NCBI RefSeq assembly: GCF_000745175.1
Contig: NZ_JQNI01000002.1
Location: 2,123,501 to 2,187,500, forward strand
Source of the DNA: Deinococcus sp. YIM 77859
Lineage (GTDB): Bacteria > Deinococcota > Deinococci > Deinococcales > Deinococcaceae
DNA: 64,000 nt
Reading direction: 5' to 3'
Shown here: positions 24,058 through 41,140 of the stretch, in pieces
How the letters are laid out: the number at the start of each line of letters is the position of its first letter
How positions within the stretch are numbered: the stretch's first letter is position 1
Program-made: the position numbers and the translations under genes
Notes under the pieces: generated by a model
What the model was told of the DNA's origin: nothing
The model's database searches: none
The model's input: only the letters and a program-made list of their open reading frames with translations

Positions 24058-26535
24058 ATGATTCCCCTGCCGGAACACCTGCGGCTTCGCCTGGCTGCGG
24101 AACCTGACCGGGTGGTGCTTCCCGTGGATGTCGGAGCAGGCCAGGAGGCACTGGTTGCCTGGGCCAGGGCCCGGGGCCTGACCGTCACCCGCGAGCCACC
24201 TGTTTCCGAGCTCCGTTGGTTATGGTGGCCCCGGCGCCGTGCTGACCTGATGACCTGGGCGGCCCAAACAGACAGCTCCCTGCCTCTGCTGGTCCTCAGC
24301 GGGACCGATACCCGGTACACCGAGCAGGAGTGGCGGGCAGCGGTGAGGGGCGCCCCCGCCTGGGCAGCCAGCACCTTTGCCCTCAGCCGGGGCTGGCCCG
24401 CCGCCCTGCCGCTGGCCCTGGCCCTGGCAGAAAGCCACGCTTCCGATCGGGAGGAGTGGTACCGCCATCCGCTGGCAGGAGCCCTGCTGGCCCCCCTGCT
24501 GCCGCCAGGGCCCCTCCTTGCTGCCTACCGAGCCCTTGCGCTCACACCCCTGGTCACCCCACAAGTGGCAGCTGCCCTCCACGTTTCCTGGGAAACAGTT
24601 GAGGTGCTGGCGGACCGTGGATGGTTGTGGGCGGTGCCGGGCGGCTGGGAGCTGCCGGGTGTGTTGCGCCGTCACCTCTGCCCATTGCCGGATCCTCAAG
24701 TCGCGCGACCCGTCGCCGCTCTGCTGCACCAGGCGGGGTTTACGGCTGCGGCCCTTACCCTGCTGCGTGAGGCGGGCGCCTGGGATGAGCACCTCACCCT
24801 GCTGGCACAGGAGCTGCGGGTGGGGTCGGGACCAGAGGTACTGCGTGCCACCCTGCGTGCCCTGCCCCCCTACTGGCGCGAGCAACCAGCGGCCCTTTAC
24901 CTCGCCGGCCTGCTCGCGCGGGCCTCGGGCGATCTGGAACGGGCCGAGGCGCTCTACAGCCGCGCCCTCCCGGTATTGCCTCCGGCCCTGCAACCCCTTG
25001 CCGCCAACGCGCGGGGTGTGGTGCGCGCAGTCCGGGGCGACGCGGCGGGGGCGCTGGAGGATTTCGGGGAGGCCAGCCGCGTGGGGGGGCTTACCGGCGG
25101 CGAGGCCGCGCACAACCGCGCTACCCTGCTGGTGCAGCTGGGCCGCCATGCCGACGCCGAACAGAGCCTTGATGGCGCAATTGCCGCCTTCCGCGAGGCG
25201 GGCGACCTGCGGCGCGAGGCCCGCAGCCTGGAAACGCTGGGCAGCCTGCAATTCGGCCGGGGCCTCCTGCAAGAGGCGCTTGTGCCGTACGAGCAGGTGC
25301 TGCGCCTCTTGCAGGAGGATCACCCGGAGGAAACTGCGCTTACCCACGTGAACCTGGCGGAGGTGCGGACACTGCTGGGCGAGGAGGAGCAGGCCCGCGC
25401 CCATCTCGAGCGTGCTCAGGCCCTAACTGAACGCTTCGAGCTGACCCATGTGACGGGCTGGATCACCCGCGTCCGTGCCCTGCTCGCCCTGCACGCCGGT
25501 TTGCCACAGGTGGCCCGCGACCTGCTGGAAGCCGTGCCTTCTGCCGACCGGAGCCTACAGGCCGAGACCCAACTGCTGCTGGCCCGTGCCTGCCGCGAAC
25601 TCGGCGAGGCAGAGGCTGCTCGAGCCGCCCTTGCTGAGGCCCGTGCCTTGGGGCTGCGCGCCGACCTAGAAGCCGCGTTGCAGGGCGCCGACGACGTGGG
25701 AGAAGTAATCGAAGCAGCTCGCCAGGAGGAGGCCCGGCTGGAACTGGCAACAGCCCTTCTGCACCGGGCTGAACCCCAAGACCTGGAGGAGGCCCTCGAC
25801 CTGATTCGCACCCACGGTTACCGCGCACTCCTCAGGAGCCCGGCGGCACACCGCTTGGTCACCCATGCCCAGGATGACGCTACCCGTGCGCTGTTTCCCC
25901 TGGTGCTGCGTGTCCTGGGACCGCTGCGAGTCACCCAGGCGGGACGTGTCTGGCGTTCGGCGGACTTTCCGACCCGCAAGAGTGCAGCGTTGCTGGTCGC
26001 CCTGGCCCTCTCCGGCCGTTCCCAACCTCGTGAGCAGCTCGCCGAGCGGTTTTGGCCAGACGCCAAGAACCCGTTGGCAAGCTTGCAAACAGCTGTGTAT
26101 CACCTGCGCAGCACCTTCGGCGTAAACCTCATTCGCAGCGCGCGGGGCCGCCTGACCCTGACTTTTCCGGTACACAGTGACCTGGCGGACCTGCAAGAGG
26201 CCCTGGCTGCCCGCGATCCGGACCGGATTGCGGCCCTGATTCGCCAAGAGACCACGCCCCCGGCTGTCCTGCCTGATCTGGCTGCCGAGCTGCACGAGGA
26301 ATGCGAGCTGGCCGAGCGGCTCCTGCACGACGCCCTGCGGGTTTATGCCGACGCCCAGCCCGAGGGTAGCTTGGAGCGGCGTGACGCCCTACGGAACCTG
26401 ATCGCTGCTGACCCCCTCAACATCGAGGCCCGCACGCACCTGGTGGACTGGCACCTGGGGCAAGGCGACACCGAGAGCGCTCAGCAAGAACGTGCCCGCA
26501 TGCAGGACATCCTGCGCGAATTGGACCTGGGCTGA
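24058..26535 (+). CDS. Large TPR/BTAD transcriptional regulator (SARP-type C-terminus)
   Basis: 825 residues. Residues about 230-560 are TPR-like helical repeats (for example [23 protein letters not shown] and [21 protein letters not shown]). A winged-helix domain of the OmpR/SARP kind begins near 613 ([21 protein letters not shown] ... [28 protein letters not shown]), followed by a bacterial transcriptional activation domain to the C-terminus ([32 protein letters not shown]). No P-loop is seen in the N-terminal part, unlike LAL/MalT regulators. The stop lies two bases before the terminal degenerate CRISPR repeat, and the array is read towards this gene. Confidence 0.87.
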   Translation: MIPLPEHLRLRLAAEPDRVVLPVDVGAGQEALVAWARARGLTVTREPPVSELRWLWWPRRRADLMTWAAQTDSSLPLLVLSGTDTRYTEQEWRAAVRGAPAWAASTFALSRGWPAALPLALALAESHASDREEWYRHPLAGALLAPLLPPGPLLAAYRALALTPLVTPQVAAALHVSWETVEVLADRGWLWAVPGGWELPGVLRRHLCPLPDPQVARPVAALLHQAGFTAAALTLLREAGAWDEHLTLLAQELRVGSGPEVLRATLRALPPYWREQPAALYLAGLLARASGDLERAEALYSRALPVLPPALQPLAANARGVVRAVRGDAAGALEDFGEASRVGGLTGGEAAHNRATLLVQLGRHADAEQSLDGAIAAFREAGDLRREARSLETLGSLQFGRGLLQEALVPYEQVLRLLQEDHPEETALTHVNLAEVRTLLGEEEQARAHLERAQALTERFELTHVTGWITRVRALLALHAGLPQVARDLLEAVPSADRSLQAETQLLLARACRELGEAEAARAALAEARALGLRADLEAALQGADDVGEVIEAARQEEARLELATALLHRAEPQDLEEALDLIRTHGYRALLRSPAAHRLVTHAQDDATRALFPLVLRVLGPLRVTQAGRVWRSADFPTRKSAALLVALALSGRSQPREQLAERFWPDAKNPLASLQTAVYHLRSTFGVNLIRSARGRLTLTFPVHSDLADLQEALAARDPDRIAALIRQETTPPAVLPDLAAELHEECELAERLLHDALRVYADAQPEGSLERRDALRNLIAADPLNIEARTHLVDWHLGQGDTESAQQERARMQDILRELDLG

Positions 26536-26537
26536 AG

Positions 26538-28088
<1,551 letters not shown>

Positions 28089-28270
28089 GGTTCGCCATCC
28101 GGATGCGTCCCATACGGCTCCCCGCCATCAGTTTGCGCGAACCTCCTCAGAGCTGTCCAGTTTTTGGAGGTGGCCTTGAGGGTCAGTTGTCAAAGATCCC
28201 GTCCCAGAGGGACTTTTTGCTCTGCGCGAACCCCCCGGGGTTTTTTCGTCACGTGGGGTTCGCGCAAAGC
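28089..28270 (-). promoter_or_regulatory. CRISPR leader between cas2 and the array
   Basis: 182 bases between the cas2 stop and the first repeat. TTTGCGCGAACC (28132-28143) and its exact reverse complement (28257-28268) bracket the leader, and a third near-copy (28222-28232) pairs with the latter as a 12-bp stem. A TTGACA-like -35 lies at 28189-28194 on the minus strand, but I cannot point to a convincing -10. Two short hairpins followed by T-runs occur on the plus strand. Confidence 0.7.
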
Positions 28271-28564
28271 TTACAAGATGAGTGGCTCGCTGAAGTCGCG
28301 GTAGTGGTCCAGGCCGTAGGCTTCCACAAAGTGCTGACGGGGCTGCCGCAGGCGGTAGATGCGGATGCTGTCTTCAGTAGGGTCGAGGATACTCAGCAGC
28401 TTCTGACGTAGGGTGAGGAGTTGTTCTTCGCTCACGCTGACTTCAAAGACGCTGTTTTGTACCCGTTGGCCGTGGGCGACGCAGACTTTGGCAACGCGGC
28501 GCAGGCGCTTGCGGCCCGCCTCGGTCTGGGTGGCGACGTCGTAGCAGATCAGCAGGTCAATCAT
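28271..28564 (-). CDS. cas2: CRISPR-associated endonuclease Cas2
   Basis: 97 residues, the normal length. The N-terminal beta strand [10 protein letters not shown] carries the metal-binding aspartate (YDV), followed by [30 protein letters not shown], the Cas2 ferredoxin-like core of the subtype I-C kind. Structural partner of Cas1 in spacer acquisition. Its ATG overlaps the cas1 stop (28561-28564), and it is the last gene of the cas operon before the leader. Confidence 0.97.
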   Translation of the reverse strand: MIDLLICYDVATQTEAGRKRLRRVAKVCVAHGQRVQNSVFEVSVSEEQLLTLRQKLLSILDPTEDSIRIYRLRQPRQHFVEAYGLDHYRDFSEPLIL

Positions 28565-29585
28565 CGGTGGAGGTATGGAGGGTAGTGCGGGCGGTCGCCG
28601 CGCAGGTGCTGGGCAAGAAGGCGGGCCTGGACGTGTGGAACCAGCCCCAGCGGCGTTTTGCGGGCGGTGAGGGGATGGGTCACTTCCTCCTTGCGGCGCT
28701 CGTTGAGGTGCGCCAAAACTGTTTTGCGGCCCTCCTCGCGGAGGGTAACCACTCCACCCTCGTGCTGCTCGAAGTCACGGGGGGTGATCTGGCCGCGGTT
28801 GATCAGGGTGAGGATGGCGCGGTCTGCGGCGATGGGGCGCAGCTCTTCCATCAGGTCGAGGGCGAGGCTGGCCCGGCCGGGCCGCAGGGCGTGGAGAAAG
28901 CCGATCTGCGGGTCAAGCCCGACGGTCTGACAGGCCGAGGCACACTCGTTGGCCAGCACCGTATAGACGAAATTCAGGAGCGCGTTGATGGGGTCGCGGG
29001 CCGGGCGGCGTGTTCGTTCCGAGAGCCAGAAGAATTCGCGGTGCTGCCGCAGCATCAGGGGAAACACCTGCCAGTAGCTGCGGGCGGCCGTGCCCTCGAT
29101 GCCGCGCACCTCGTCCACCGTTTGGCCAAGAGGCAGGCAGGCGATCTGGTCATTGATGTCGCGGGCAGCCTGCCGCAGGGGGGCGGCGTCGGCCTCGGCC
29201 GCCTCACGCGCCGCCCGCAGCAGGGCCGTCTTCTGGTTCTGAAGCTTGCCGGCGGCGATATACCGGGCAACGGCAAGCGTTCGTTCCCGGTCACCCGCAC
29301 AGTCGTGCTGGGCCATCCGCAGGAGGACGCTGCCGCGAACGGGCGTCTCTGTGCGGGCCAGAAAACGTCCGTGCTCGCTGAGCCAGGTGACGGGCTTGTG
29401 TTCGCGGGCGAGGCGGTGGATCAGAAAGGGCGAGAGCAGCACGTTGCCAAACACCACCACGCCGTTTACGTGGTGCAGCGGCAGCATCGCCTTCTTTTCG
29501 CGCTCGACCTCCACCCGAATGTTGTCGGTGTCAAGGTGCAGATAAGTGCCCTGGGTCTGGACGTACAGGGTGTTGAGGAGTTGCC

Positions 29586-29589
<4 letters not shown>
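28561..29589 (-). CDS. cas1: CRISPR-associated integrase Cas1 (type I-C)
   Basis: 342 residues from [14 protein letters not shown]; the frame is open upstream but homology starts here and the ATG overlaps the cas4 stop by four bases. The metal-binding residues are E165 ([12 protein letters not shown]), H233 ([10 protein letters not shown]) and D245 ([10 protein letters not shown]). Cas1 with Cas2 cuts and joins new spacers at the leader-proximal repeat. The N-terminal beta domain and helical C-terminal domain both have normal length. Confidence 0.97.
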
Positions 29590-30215
<626 letters not shown>

Positions 30216-30222
30216 GCTGCTC

Positions 30223-31200
<978 letters not shown>

Positions 31201-31232
31201 AGGATTCCTCCGGGGGAGAAAGGCGGGAAGCG

Positions 31233-33898
<2,666 letters not shown>

Positions 33899-33942
33899 GG
33901 AACCTCCGAAAAACAGCACAGAAAAAAGCGGTACGGGACGAG

Positions 33943-33973
33943 CGACGTGCTGCATGGGGGATGCAGCACGTCG
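33943..33973 (-). promoter_or_regulatory. Perfect 13-bp hairpin between cas3 and cas5c
   Basis: CGACGTGCTGCAT, five unpaired bases, then its exact reverse complement, in the 167-base gap between the cas3 stop and the cas5c start. On the minus strand a TTTTTT run follows about 18 bases after the hairpin, too far for a classical terminator. A TATTGT box at 33984-33989 would put a transcription start right before the hairpin. It may be an attenuator, an RNase III site or a 5' cap for a separate Cascade transcript. Confidence 0.6.
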
Positions 33974-34065
33974 AGCGACCTCCACAATAGAAAAAGCCTT
34001 CTCATCTCTTCCTCAGCCAAACAGCCGCGAGGGGCTAACCGAATTGACGTACGCTTCTCCAGCAC

Positions 34066-36348
34066 CTACTGCACAAAGGGCTCGGCCCCGCCGCCGTCCG
34101 GTTGCCAGCCCAGAAGCTGCGGGTCATAGGCTGCGGGATAGGGACAGACAAACCAGGTGGCGGCGGGCTCGGGGGGCGCGCCGCGCCTGCCGCGCAGGTG
34201 AACGGGCTCGCAGTGGGGGGGCAGGGTGCCGTCGGCGCGGCGAAACACCGTCACGGTGTAGGGCTGTGCCCGGCGCATCCACGTGCGGGTGATGCCCTGT
34301 TGCCGGGCTTCCTCGATGAGGGCGGCTCCCTCACCGTAGGGCACCACCACATTCACGCTGCTTGGGGGAATCAGGCGGTAGAGTTGGGCGACCGCGGGGT
34401 AATCCTGCCGCAGGACGGCGGCCCGCAGCTCCTCCCGGTCGGGTGAGGTATAGGGCCACAGCCGCTCGTAGAAGCGGCGAAAAGTGGCGGGATCATCGAG
34501 GTCCAGCTCACCCCCGGCCTCGCGCACCAGGCTGAGGGTGAGTAGAGCGGCCCGCTGGTAGGCGGGAGTGGGGTAACGGGCGTCTTGCGGCAAAAAGACG
34601 TGCAGGGTGCCGTGTGGCCGCCGTCCATGCCGGTTGCAGCGCCCCGCCGCCTGGGCGAGAGCGTCCAGGGGAGCCAGGGCCCGAAACACCACCGGAACAT
34701 CGAGATCCACCCCCGCCTCGACGCACTGGGTGGACACCAGCCGAACTGGACGTCCCGCCTGGAGGTCGGCGCGAACCTCCTCCAGCACGGCGCGGCGGTG
34801 GGCCGGGCACAAAAAGGTAGAGAGGTGGCGTAGGCCAGGGACATCAGACAGCGCCTGCGCGAGCTCAAGCGCGTCCTGGCGCAGGTTGACGATACACAGG
34901 CTCTGCGGCTCCCGGCGCAGCCAGTCCTGCACTTCCCTCCAGGGAGTGGACGTTTCCAGGTGCCAGCGGGGGGTGACCCGCCGCGCGCGCTCAAACAGCT
35001 GGAGCGTAGGGGGCGCCATTTCTCGGGGCTGCCAGCCGCCGTTTCCAGGCTCGCGCACCTGCTCGCTCAGCCGGTCAAAGGCGGGTTGGGTGGCGGTGGC
35101 CATCACCACCGTCGTCCCGTACTTCTCATGGGTGAGCCGGGCGAGGGTTTTGAGGGTGAGGGTCACCAGCGGGGCCGGGAGTGTCTGCACCTCATCGAGC
35201 AGAATGACGCTTTGGGCGAGGCGGTGCAGTTTGCGGCAGGCGCCGGGCGTGTGGGCGTGCAGGCTCTCCAGCAGCTGCACGCTGGTGGTCAGGATGATGG
35301 GCGCGTCCCAATTCTCGACAAGCTGCCGCGCGGCGCACCCCGCTGCGTCCTCCGCGCCCTGGGTTCCGGCCAGGCTATGGTGCTCGAGGAGGCACTGCGG
35401 GCTGAGGCCGGCGGCGGCCACAAGCCGGCGGTACTCGTCCGCCGTTTGGTCCAGAATGCTGAGAAAGGGGAGCACGACCACGATGCGGCGAATGGGCCGC
35501 GCCAAGGGTTGCCTCACCGCACGCGTCAGGGCAAACAGCAGCATGGCGAGCGTCTTGCCGCTGCCCGTCGGGGCGGTTAGGGTCCACAGCCGGTCTGCGG
35601 ACTCGCCCGCAGCGCGGCAGGCCTCCATCAGGTCCGCGCGCAGGGCACGGGTAGCGGGCGGCAGGCCCTCCTCGTGGGCCAGTTCCGCCAGCCGCCTTTC
35701 CAGGGCGGCAAGCAGACGTGCGGCGTCCAGCGGCAGACCGGTGGGCCGTGGGGGTTCGTCGTCGGGGCGCATCGCCGCCTCGGTGTCCAGGTGGTCGGCG
35801 TCCACCAGTGCCGAAAAGAGCATGCGGGTATCGAGCATCTGGGCAGCCGTCGTGCCGGGTGTCAGGGGACGCGGCAGCGGTGGTGGCAGGGTCAGGCCGT
35901 CAGCTCGCAGGCGCTGCACCAGCGTTTTGAGGTTGGTCTGGTCGGGTTCGGGTTCGGTGAGGCGCAGGCCTAGGGGATGCTGCGCCCGCAGGTGATCGAG
36001 GCTCAAGGCCCGCAGGCTGTCTCCGTCCCCGCTGGGCAAACCGGTGTGGTGCCCGGCAATGGCCAGCGCCAGCCCTGCATCGTGGTAGGCCTGTTTGGCC
36101 AGGCAGGCACCCGCCGACCAGTGGTCGAGGCCGCGGCCTTCCCCCCACAAGCGGCGTTGAAACAGCGTGCCGTATTTGCCCAGGTCATGCAGCAGGCCAG
36201 CCAGCGCGGCCCGGTCTCCCTCCCCAAAAGGCTCGGCGTGTTGCCGGGCACGTTGCGCCACCTGGGCCGCGTGGTCCTTGAGCGGTTGCCAGCGCGCCCC
36301 GGTGGAATCGCCGGGAAAGGTATGAGCATAGAAGACCGCTTCCCTCAT
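34066..36348 (-). CDS. cas3: CRISPR-associated helicase-nuclease Cas3 (type I-C)
   Basis: 760 residues from MREAVFYAHTFPGD. The N-terminal HD nuclease shows H26, the HD pair H54-D55 (LLHDLGKYG), D75-H76 and the double histidine in AGHHTGLPSGD. The helicase domain has Walker A TGSGKT (261-266), the DEVQ box at 385-388 in ILLDEVQTLP, motif III MATATQP, and motif VI QAAGRCNRHGR. Cas3 unwinds and degrades DNA bound by Cascade. It is the first gene of the cas operon; its frame is open to 36444, but no start fits better. A 21-base inverted repeat lies upstream. Confidence 0.96.
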   Translation of the reverse strand: MREAVFYAHTFPGDSTGARWQPLKDHAAQVAQRARQHAEPFGEGDRAALAGLLHDLGKYGTLFQRRLWGEGRGLDHWSAGACLAKQAYHDAGLALAIAGHHTGLPSGDGDSLRALSLDHLRAQHPLGLRLTEPEPDQTNLKTLVQRLRADGLTLPPPLPRPLTPGTTAAQMLDTRMLFSALVDADHLDTEAAMRPDDEPPRPTGLPLDAARLLAALERRLAELAHEEGLPPATRALRADLMEACRAAGESADRLWTLTAPTGSGKTLAMLLFALTRAVRQPLARPIRRIVVVLPFLSILDQTADEYRRLVAAAGLSPQCLLEHHSLAGTQGAEDAAGCAARQLVENWDAPIILTTSVQLLESLHAHTPGACRKLHRLAQSVILLDEVQTLPAPLVTLTLKTLARLTHEKYGTTVVMATATQPAFDRLSEQVREPGNGGWQPREMAPPTLQLFERARRVTPRWHLETSTPWREVQDWLRREPQSLCIVNLRQDALELAQALSDVPGLRHLSTFLCPAHRRAVLEEVRADLQAGRPVRLVSTQCVEAGVDLDVPVVFRALAPLDALAQAAGRCNRHGRRPHGTLHVFLPQDARYPTPAYQRAALLTLSLVREAGGELDLDDPATFRRFYERLWPYTSPDREELRAAVLRQDYPAVAQLYRLIPPSSVNVVVPYGEGAALIEEARQQGITRTWMRRAQPYTVTVFRRADGTLPPHCEPVHLRGRRGAPPEPAATWFVCPYPAAYDPQLLGWQPDGGGAEPFVQ

Positions 36349-36393
36349 CGGGGGACCCGCCTGACGCTTTTGTGGATCACCCGCCCAGCGTAG

Positions 36394-36414
36394 CTCCTGC
36401 GGATCCGGCAGGAG
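36394..36414 (-). promoter_or_regulatory. Inverted repeat upstream of cas3
   Basis: CTCCTGC and GCAGGAG separated by seven bases, 46 bases upstream of the cas3 ATG and downstream of the tRNA-Pro terminator. Position and symmetry suggest an operator or a 5' leader hairpin of the cas operon. No clear -10/-35 pair could be assigned in this gap. Confidence 0.4.
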
Positions 36415-36442
36415 GCCGCAAAGTAGCACCCAAAGCAGGCAC

Positions 36443-36468
36443 AAAAAAACTCCCTCGCGAGGAGGGAG
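36443..36468 (-). terminator. Rho-independent terminator of tRNA-Pro
   Basis: On the minus strand CTCCCTC, a five-base loop and GAGGGAG are followed by seven T residues, just after the tRNA 3' end. It separates the tRNA transcript from the cas operon. Confidence 0.85.
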
Positions 36469-36471
36469 CTC

Positions 36472-36568
<97 letters not shown>

Positions 36569-36649
36569 AATAGACGCTGGACGCTGCGGGGTCAAGGGTG
36601 GCCCGCTCTCCGGGACGGCGGAAGCGGTCTGCGGCGTATTCTGCCGGGC

Positions 36650-37888
<1,239 letters not shown>

Positions 37889-38284
37889 CTACGGCCGCCC
37901 CGCCAACCACAGCACCAGCGCCTCGGCGCTTGCGGGGTTGGTGGCAAGCGGGATGTCGTGGACGTCACACAGCCGCACCAGGGCGGAGACGTCGGGTTCG
38001 TGCGGCTGTGCGGTGAGGGGGTCGCGAAAGAAGAAGACCGCCAACACCCGTTCCTCGGCGATGCGGGCACCGATCTGCTGGTCACCGCCAAGGGGGCCAG
38101 ACAGCATCCGCTCTACCTGAAGGCCGGTCTTCTGTTCGAGAATGCCGCCCGTCGTGCCGGTGGCAATGAGGTGAAAGCGGCTCAGCACCTCGCGGTGACC
38201 CAGGGCGAAGAGGGCGAGTTCGAGCTTCTTGCGGTCATGCGCGATCAGCGCGACCTGACGGCGCTCCGCAGGGGGAAGGGTCAC
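37889..38284 (-). CDS. mgsA: Methylglyoxal synthase
   Basis: 131 residues matching MgsA closely. The catalytic set is visible by alignment to the E. coli enzyme: D17 in ALIAHDRKK, the phosphate loop ATGTTGG, D68 in [12 protein letters not shown], and D88, H95 and D98 in [15 protein letters not shown]. Converts dihydroxyacetone phosphate to methylglyoxal and phosphate, a relief valve for triose phosphates. Its start overlaps the stop of the ROK kinase gene (38281-38284), linking sugar phosphorylation to glycolytic overflow in one transcript. Confidence 0.95.
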   Translation of the reverse strand: MTLPPAERRQVALIAHDRKKLELALFALGHREVLSRFHLIATGTTGGILEQKTGLQVERMLSGPLGGDQQIGARIAEERVLAVFFFRDPLTAQPHEPDVSALVRLCDVHDIPLATNPASAEALVLWLAGRP

Positions 38285-39189
38285 GCCTCCTCCTGCTGTG
38301 CGGCGAGGGCCGCTCCGATCACCCCGGCGTTGGTGCCGAGCTGGGCTGGGCGAATGGTGACGGGGGCAAAGGGACCGGCGTACTCCTCGGCAGCGGCGCG
38401 GACCCCCTGAAAAAACAGTTCCCCGACGCTGGCAACTCCGCCCCCGATCACGAACACCTCGGGATCGAGGAGCTTCTGGAGGTCGGCGAGGGCCACACCG
38501 ATATGTTTGAGGGCCTGCGTCACGACGCGCCGGGCGGCGGGTTCGCCCTGCGCGGCCAGAGCAAAGGCTTCGGCGGTGCTCACCTCGCGGTTGAGGGCGT
38601 AGCTCGCGTCACGGGCGATGGCGGTGCCGCTGGCCACGGCCTCCAGCGCCCCGTCAAGCCCCGCCCCGCTCACCGGTCCGCCGGGCATCACGGTCACGTG
38701 GCCGAGTTCTCCGGCGATTCCGTGTCGACCGCGCCACAGTCGCCCGTTCAGCACGATGCCCGCGCCGATGCCGGTGCTGACGGTCACGTACACGCTGCTT
38801 CCCGTGCCGCGCGCCGCCCCCAGGTGCGCTTCGGCGAGGGCGGCGGCCTTGGCGTCATTTTCCAGCACCACCCGCTGCCCCAGGCGCTCTTGGAGGCCGG
38901 CGACGAGCGGCACGTCCGTGAAGCCGTAGATGTTGGGGGCAAACTTCACGCGGGTGCGCTCCACGTTCAGGGGCCCCGGCACACCCACGCCGACCCGCGC
39001 CGCGTCCGGGTGCCGTGCCTGAAGGGTTCTGACCTGCGCGGCAATAGCGTCCAGCACCGCCTCCCAGCCGGTCTCCGGCGTGGGCTGAACGTGCCGGTCG
39101 TGGAGTTCACCGCCCCTGAGGACCCCGGTGGCGATTTTGGTCCCGCCGACGTCCACCCCGATACTCGCCTGCTCTGCTGCTTGCGTCAC
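38281..39189 (-). CDS. ROK-family sugar kinase (glucokinase-like), zinc-site cysteines missing
   Basis: 302 residues from a GTG with a GGAGG site. ROK motifs are present: the ATP phosphate loop [21 protein letters not shown], the catalytic aspartate in [11 protein letters not shown], and GELGHVTV with the conserved histidine. The following segment normally reads CGCGxxGCxE and binds zinc; here it is [17 protein letters not shown], with every cysteine replaced. Most ROK glucokinases need that zinc for folding, so substrate or stability may differ. A LacI-type operator lies in the promoter. It is co-transcribed with mgsA. Confidence 0.88.
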   Translation of the reverse strand: MTQAAEQASIGVDVGGTKIATGVLRGGELHDRHVQPTPETGWEAVLDAIAAQVRTLQARHPDAARVGVGVPGPLNVERTRVKFAPNIYGFTDVPLVAGLQERLGQRVVLENDAKAAALAEAHLGAARGTGSSVYVTVSTGIGAGIVLNGRLWRGRHGIAGELGHVTVMPGGPVSGAGLDGALEAVASGTAIARDASYALNREVSTAEAFALAAQGEPAARRVVTQALKHIGVALADLQKLLDPEVFVIGGGVASVGELFFQGVRAAAEEYAGPFAPVTIRPAQLGTNAGVIGAALAAQQEEA

Positions 39190-39207
39190 GTGCTTGCCTC
39201 CATCTCC

Positions 39208-39236
39208 TCTGTAAGCCCAACGGGAGCGCTTCCAAA
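39208..39236 (-). promoter_or_regulatory. Promoter of the ROK kinase-mgsA operon with overlapping LacI-type operator
   Basis: On the minus strand TTTGGA (39231-39236) and TACAGA (39208-39213) are spaced by 17 bases. The near-palindrome GGAAGCGCTCCC (39222-39233), centred on GCGC like LacI/CcpA-family operators, overlaps the -35 side. No LacI-family gene is present in this window. Confidence 0.5.
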
Positions 39237-39285
39237 GCCCGAGGGGCTCTGTCTCCTACCCTGCACTGTAGCCCAGCGCCGCCGG

Positions 39286-40013
<728 letters not shown>

Positions 40014-40020
40014 GGCCCGC

Positions 40021-40026
40021 ATTATG
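40021..40026 (-). promoter_or_regulatory. -10 box CATAAT of the thioesterase gene
   Basis: CATAAT on the minus strand, seven bases from the ATG at 40013; it overlaps the alternative ATG at 40022 and so argues against that start. Confidence 0.45.
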
Positions 40027-40074
40027 GCGTTCCGGTTCCCTCCCCCCGCTTTCTTTCCTCATCCCCGGTCACGC

Positions 40075-40080
40075 TATCTT
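40075..40080 (+). promoter_or_regulatory. -10 box TATCTT of the FtsB-like gene
   Basis: TATCTT with seven bases to the ATG at 40088; leaderless layout. Confidence 0.4.
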
Positions 40081-40087
40081 CTCGCTG

Positions 40088-40471
40088 ATGACTGCGCCTG
40101 AGCCATCTCCTCCTCCGGTTCGCCGGGACTGGCGAGCGTTCTGGCGGCAGGTGCAGCGGCTTCCGGTCACGCTGATGCTCGCCAGCGTGCTGGCAGGGCT
40201 GGGCATTGTGCAGCTCACCTTCCAGCTTGGCAACCTGGTCTACCGCTCCGTGACCTGGAGCGGCGAGACGCGGCAGACACAGCAGCGAATCCGCGACCTC
40301 GAGCGTGACCTGCGCGTGTTGCGCGAGGCCGAGCAGGCCGCTTTCGACCCCGCCTATCTGGAGATCCTGGCCCGCTGTCAGGGTTTTGTGGGCGCCGAAG
40401 AAAAGGTGGTGGTCTCGCCCCGGGCTCCCGACACGCCCAGCGAGAACTGCAACACCCTGCGCCTTCCATAG
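40088..40471 (+). CDS. Small bitopic membrane protein with coiled coil (FtsB/DivIC-like)
   Basis: 127 residues. A proline-rich cytoplasmic start is followed by one membrane helix (about 26-48, PVTLMLASVLAGLGIVQLTF) and then a heptad-like coiled coil (about 58-82, RQTQQRIRDLERDLRVLREAEQ). That is the topology of septum-formation initiators FtsB/DivIC, but there is no diagnostic motif. Two cysteines occur in the C-terminal part (LARCQGF and ENCNTL). Function inferred only from topology. Confidence 0.6.
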   Translation: MTAPEPSPPPVRRDWRAFWRQVQRLPVTLMLASVLAGLGIVQLTFQLGNLVYRSVTWSGETRQTQQRIRDLERDLRVLREAEQAAFDPAYLEILARCQGFVGAEEKVVVSPRAPDTPSENCNTLRLP

Positions 40472-40528
40472 GCCCGCCTTGCGCAAGCTTACCTCAGGTT
40501 CCCGGCGACGGCGTATGCTGCGGGTACT

Positions 40529-40858
40529 ATGTCACTTGTCGTTCTGGTCACGGTGCCCCCCGAACGCGCCCATGTCCTGGCCCGGACTCTGGTGGCCGAG
40601 CGGCTGGCGGGCTGCGTGAACGTGCTTGGCGGTCTCCACAGCGTCTACCGCTGGGAAGGAGACATCGTCGAGGACCCCGAGACCCTGCTCCTGATCAAAA
40701 CCACCGGGGAACGCTACCCCGAGCTCGAAGCCCGGATTCGGGAGATGCATCCGTACGAGGTTCCCGAAATTGTCGCGTTGCCCTTTGACCGTGCCCTTCC
40801 CGAGTTCCAGAGCTGGCTGCGAGAAGCCACGGCACCCGGCGATACGGGTTCTGGTTGA
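40529..40858 (+). CDS. cutA: CutA-family divalent-cation tolerance protein
   Basis: 109 residues. All family blocks are present: VTVPPERAHVLARTLVAERLAGCVNVL, SVYRWEGDIVEDPETLLLIKTT and MHPYEVPEIVALPF. CutA forms very heat-stable trimers with a ferredoxin-like fold and binds copper or other divalent ions; its physiological role is debated. Followed after about 95 bases by a bidirectional terminator. Confidence 0.95.
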   Translation: MSLVVLVTVPPERAHVLARTLVAERLAGCVNVLGGLHSVYRWEGDIVEDPETLLLIKTTGERYPELEARIREMHPYEVPEIVALPFDRALPEFQSWLREATAPGDTGSG

Positions 40859-40952
40859 ACGAGGGATGCCGTCCCCGTGAAACCCGACCGGCGGGAGAAG
40901 GAAAAAGGCCGGATTCCAGAATCCCTATGAGAGCGTTCGCTCCTTCAAAGCG

Positions 40953-40979
40953 AAAACCCCGCGCGTGGCGGGGCTTTTT
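40953..40979. terminator. Bidirectional rho-independent terminator
   Basis: CCCCGC, a five-base loop and GCGGGG, with AAAA before and TTTTT after, so it can serve cutA on the plus strand and tRNA-Trp on the minus strand. Confidence 0.85.
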
Positions 40980-40981
40980 CT

Positions 40982-41057
<76 letters not shown>

Positions 41058-41140
41058 ACTGCGGCGCGGTCAAAGCCCGCACGCAAGCTTAAAAAAGATA
41101 GCAAAGGTGCCGCAGGGGCGCAAGGGCCGTCTCCTCGCTC

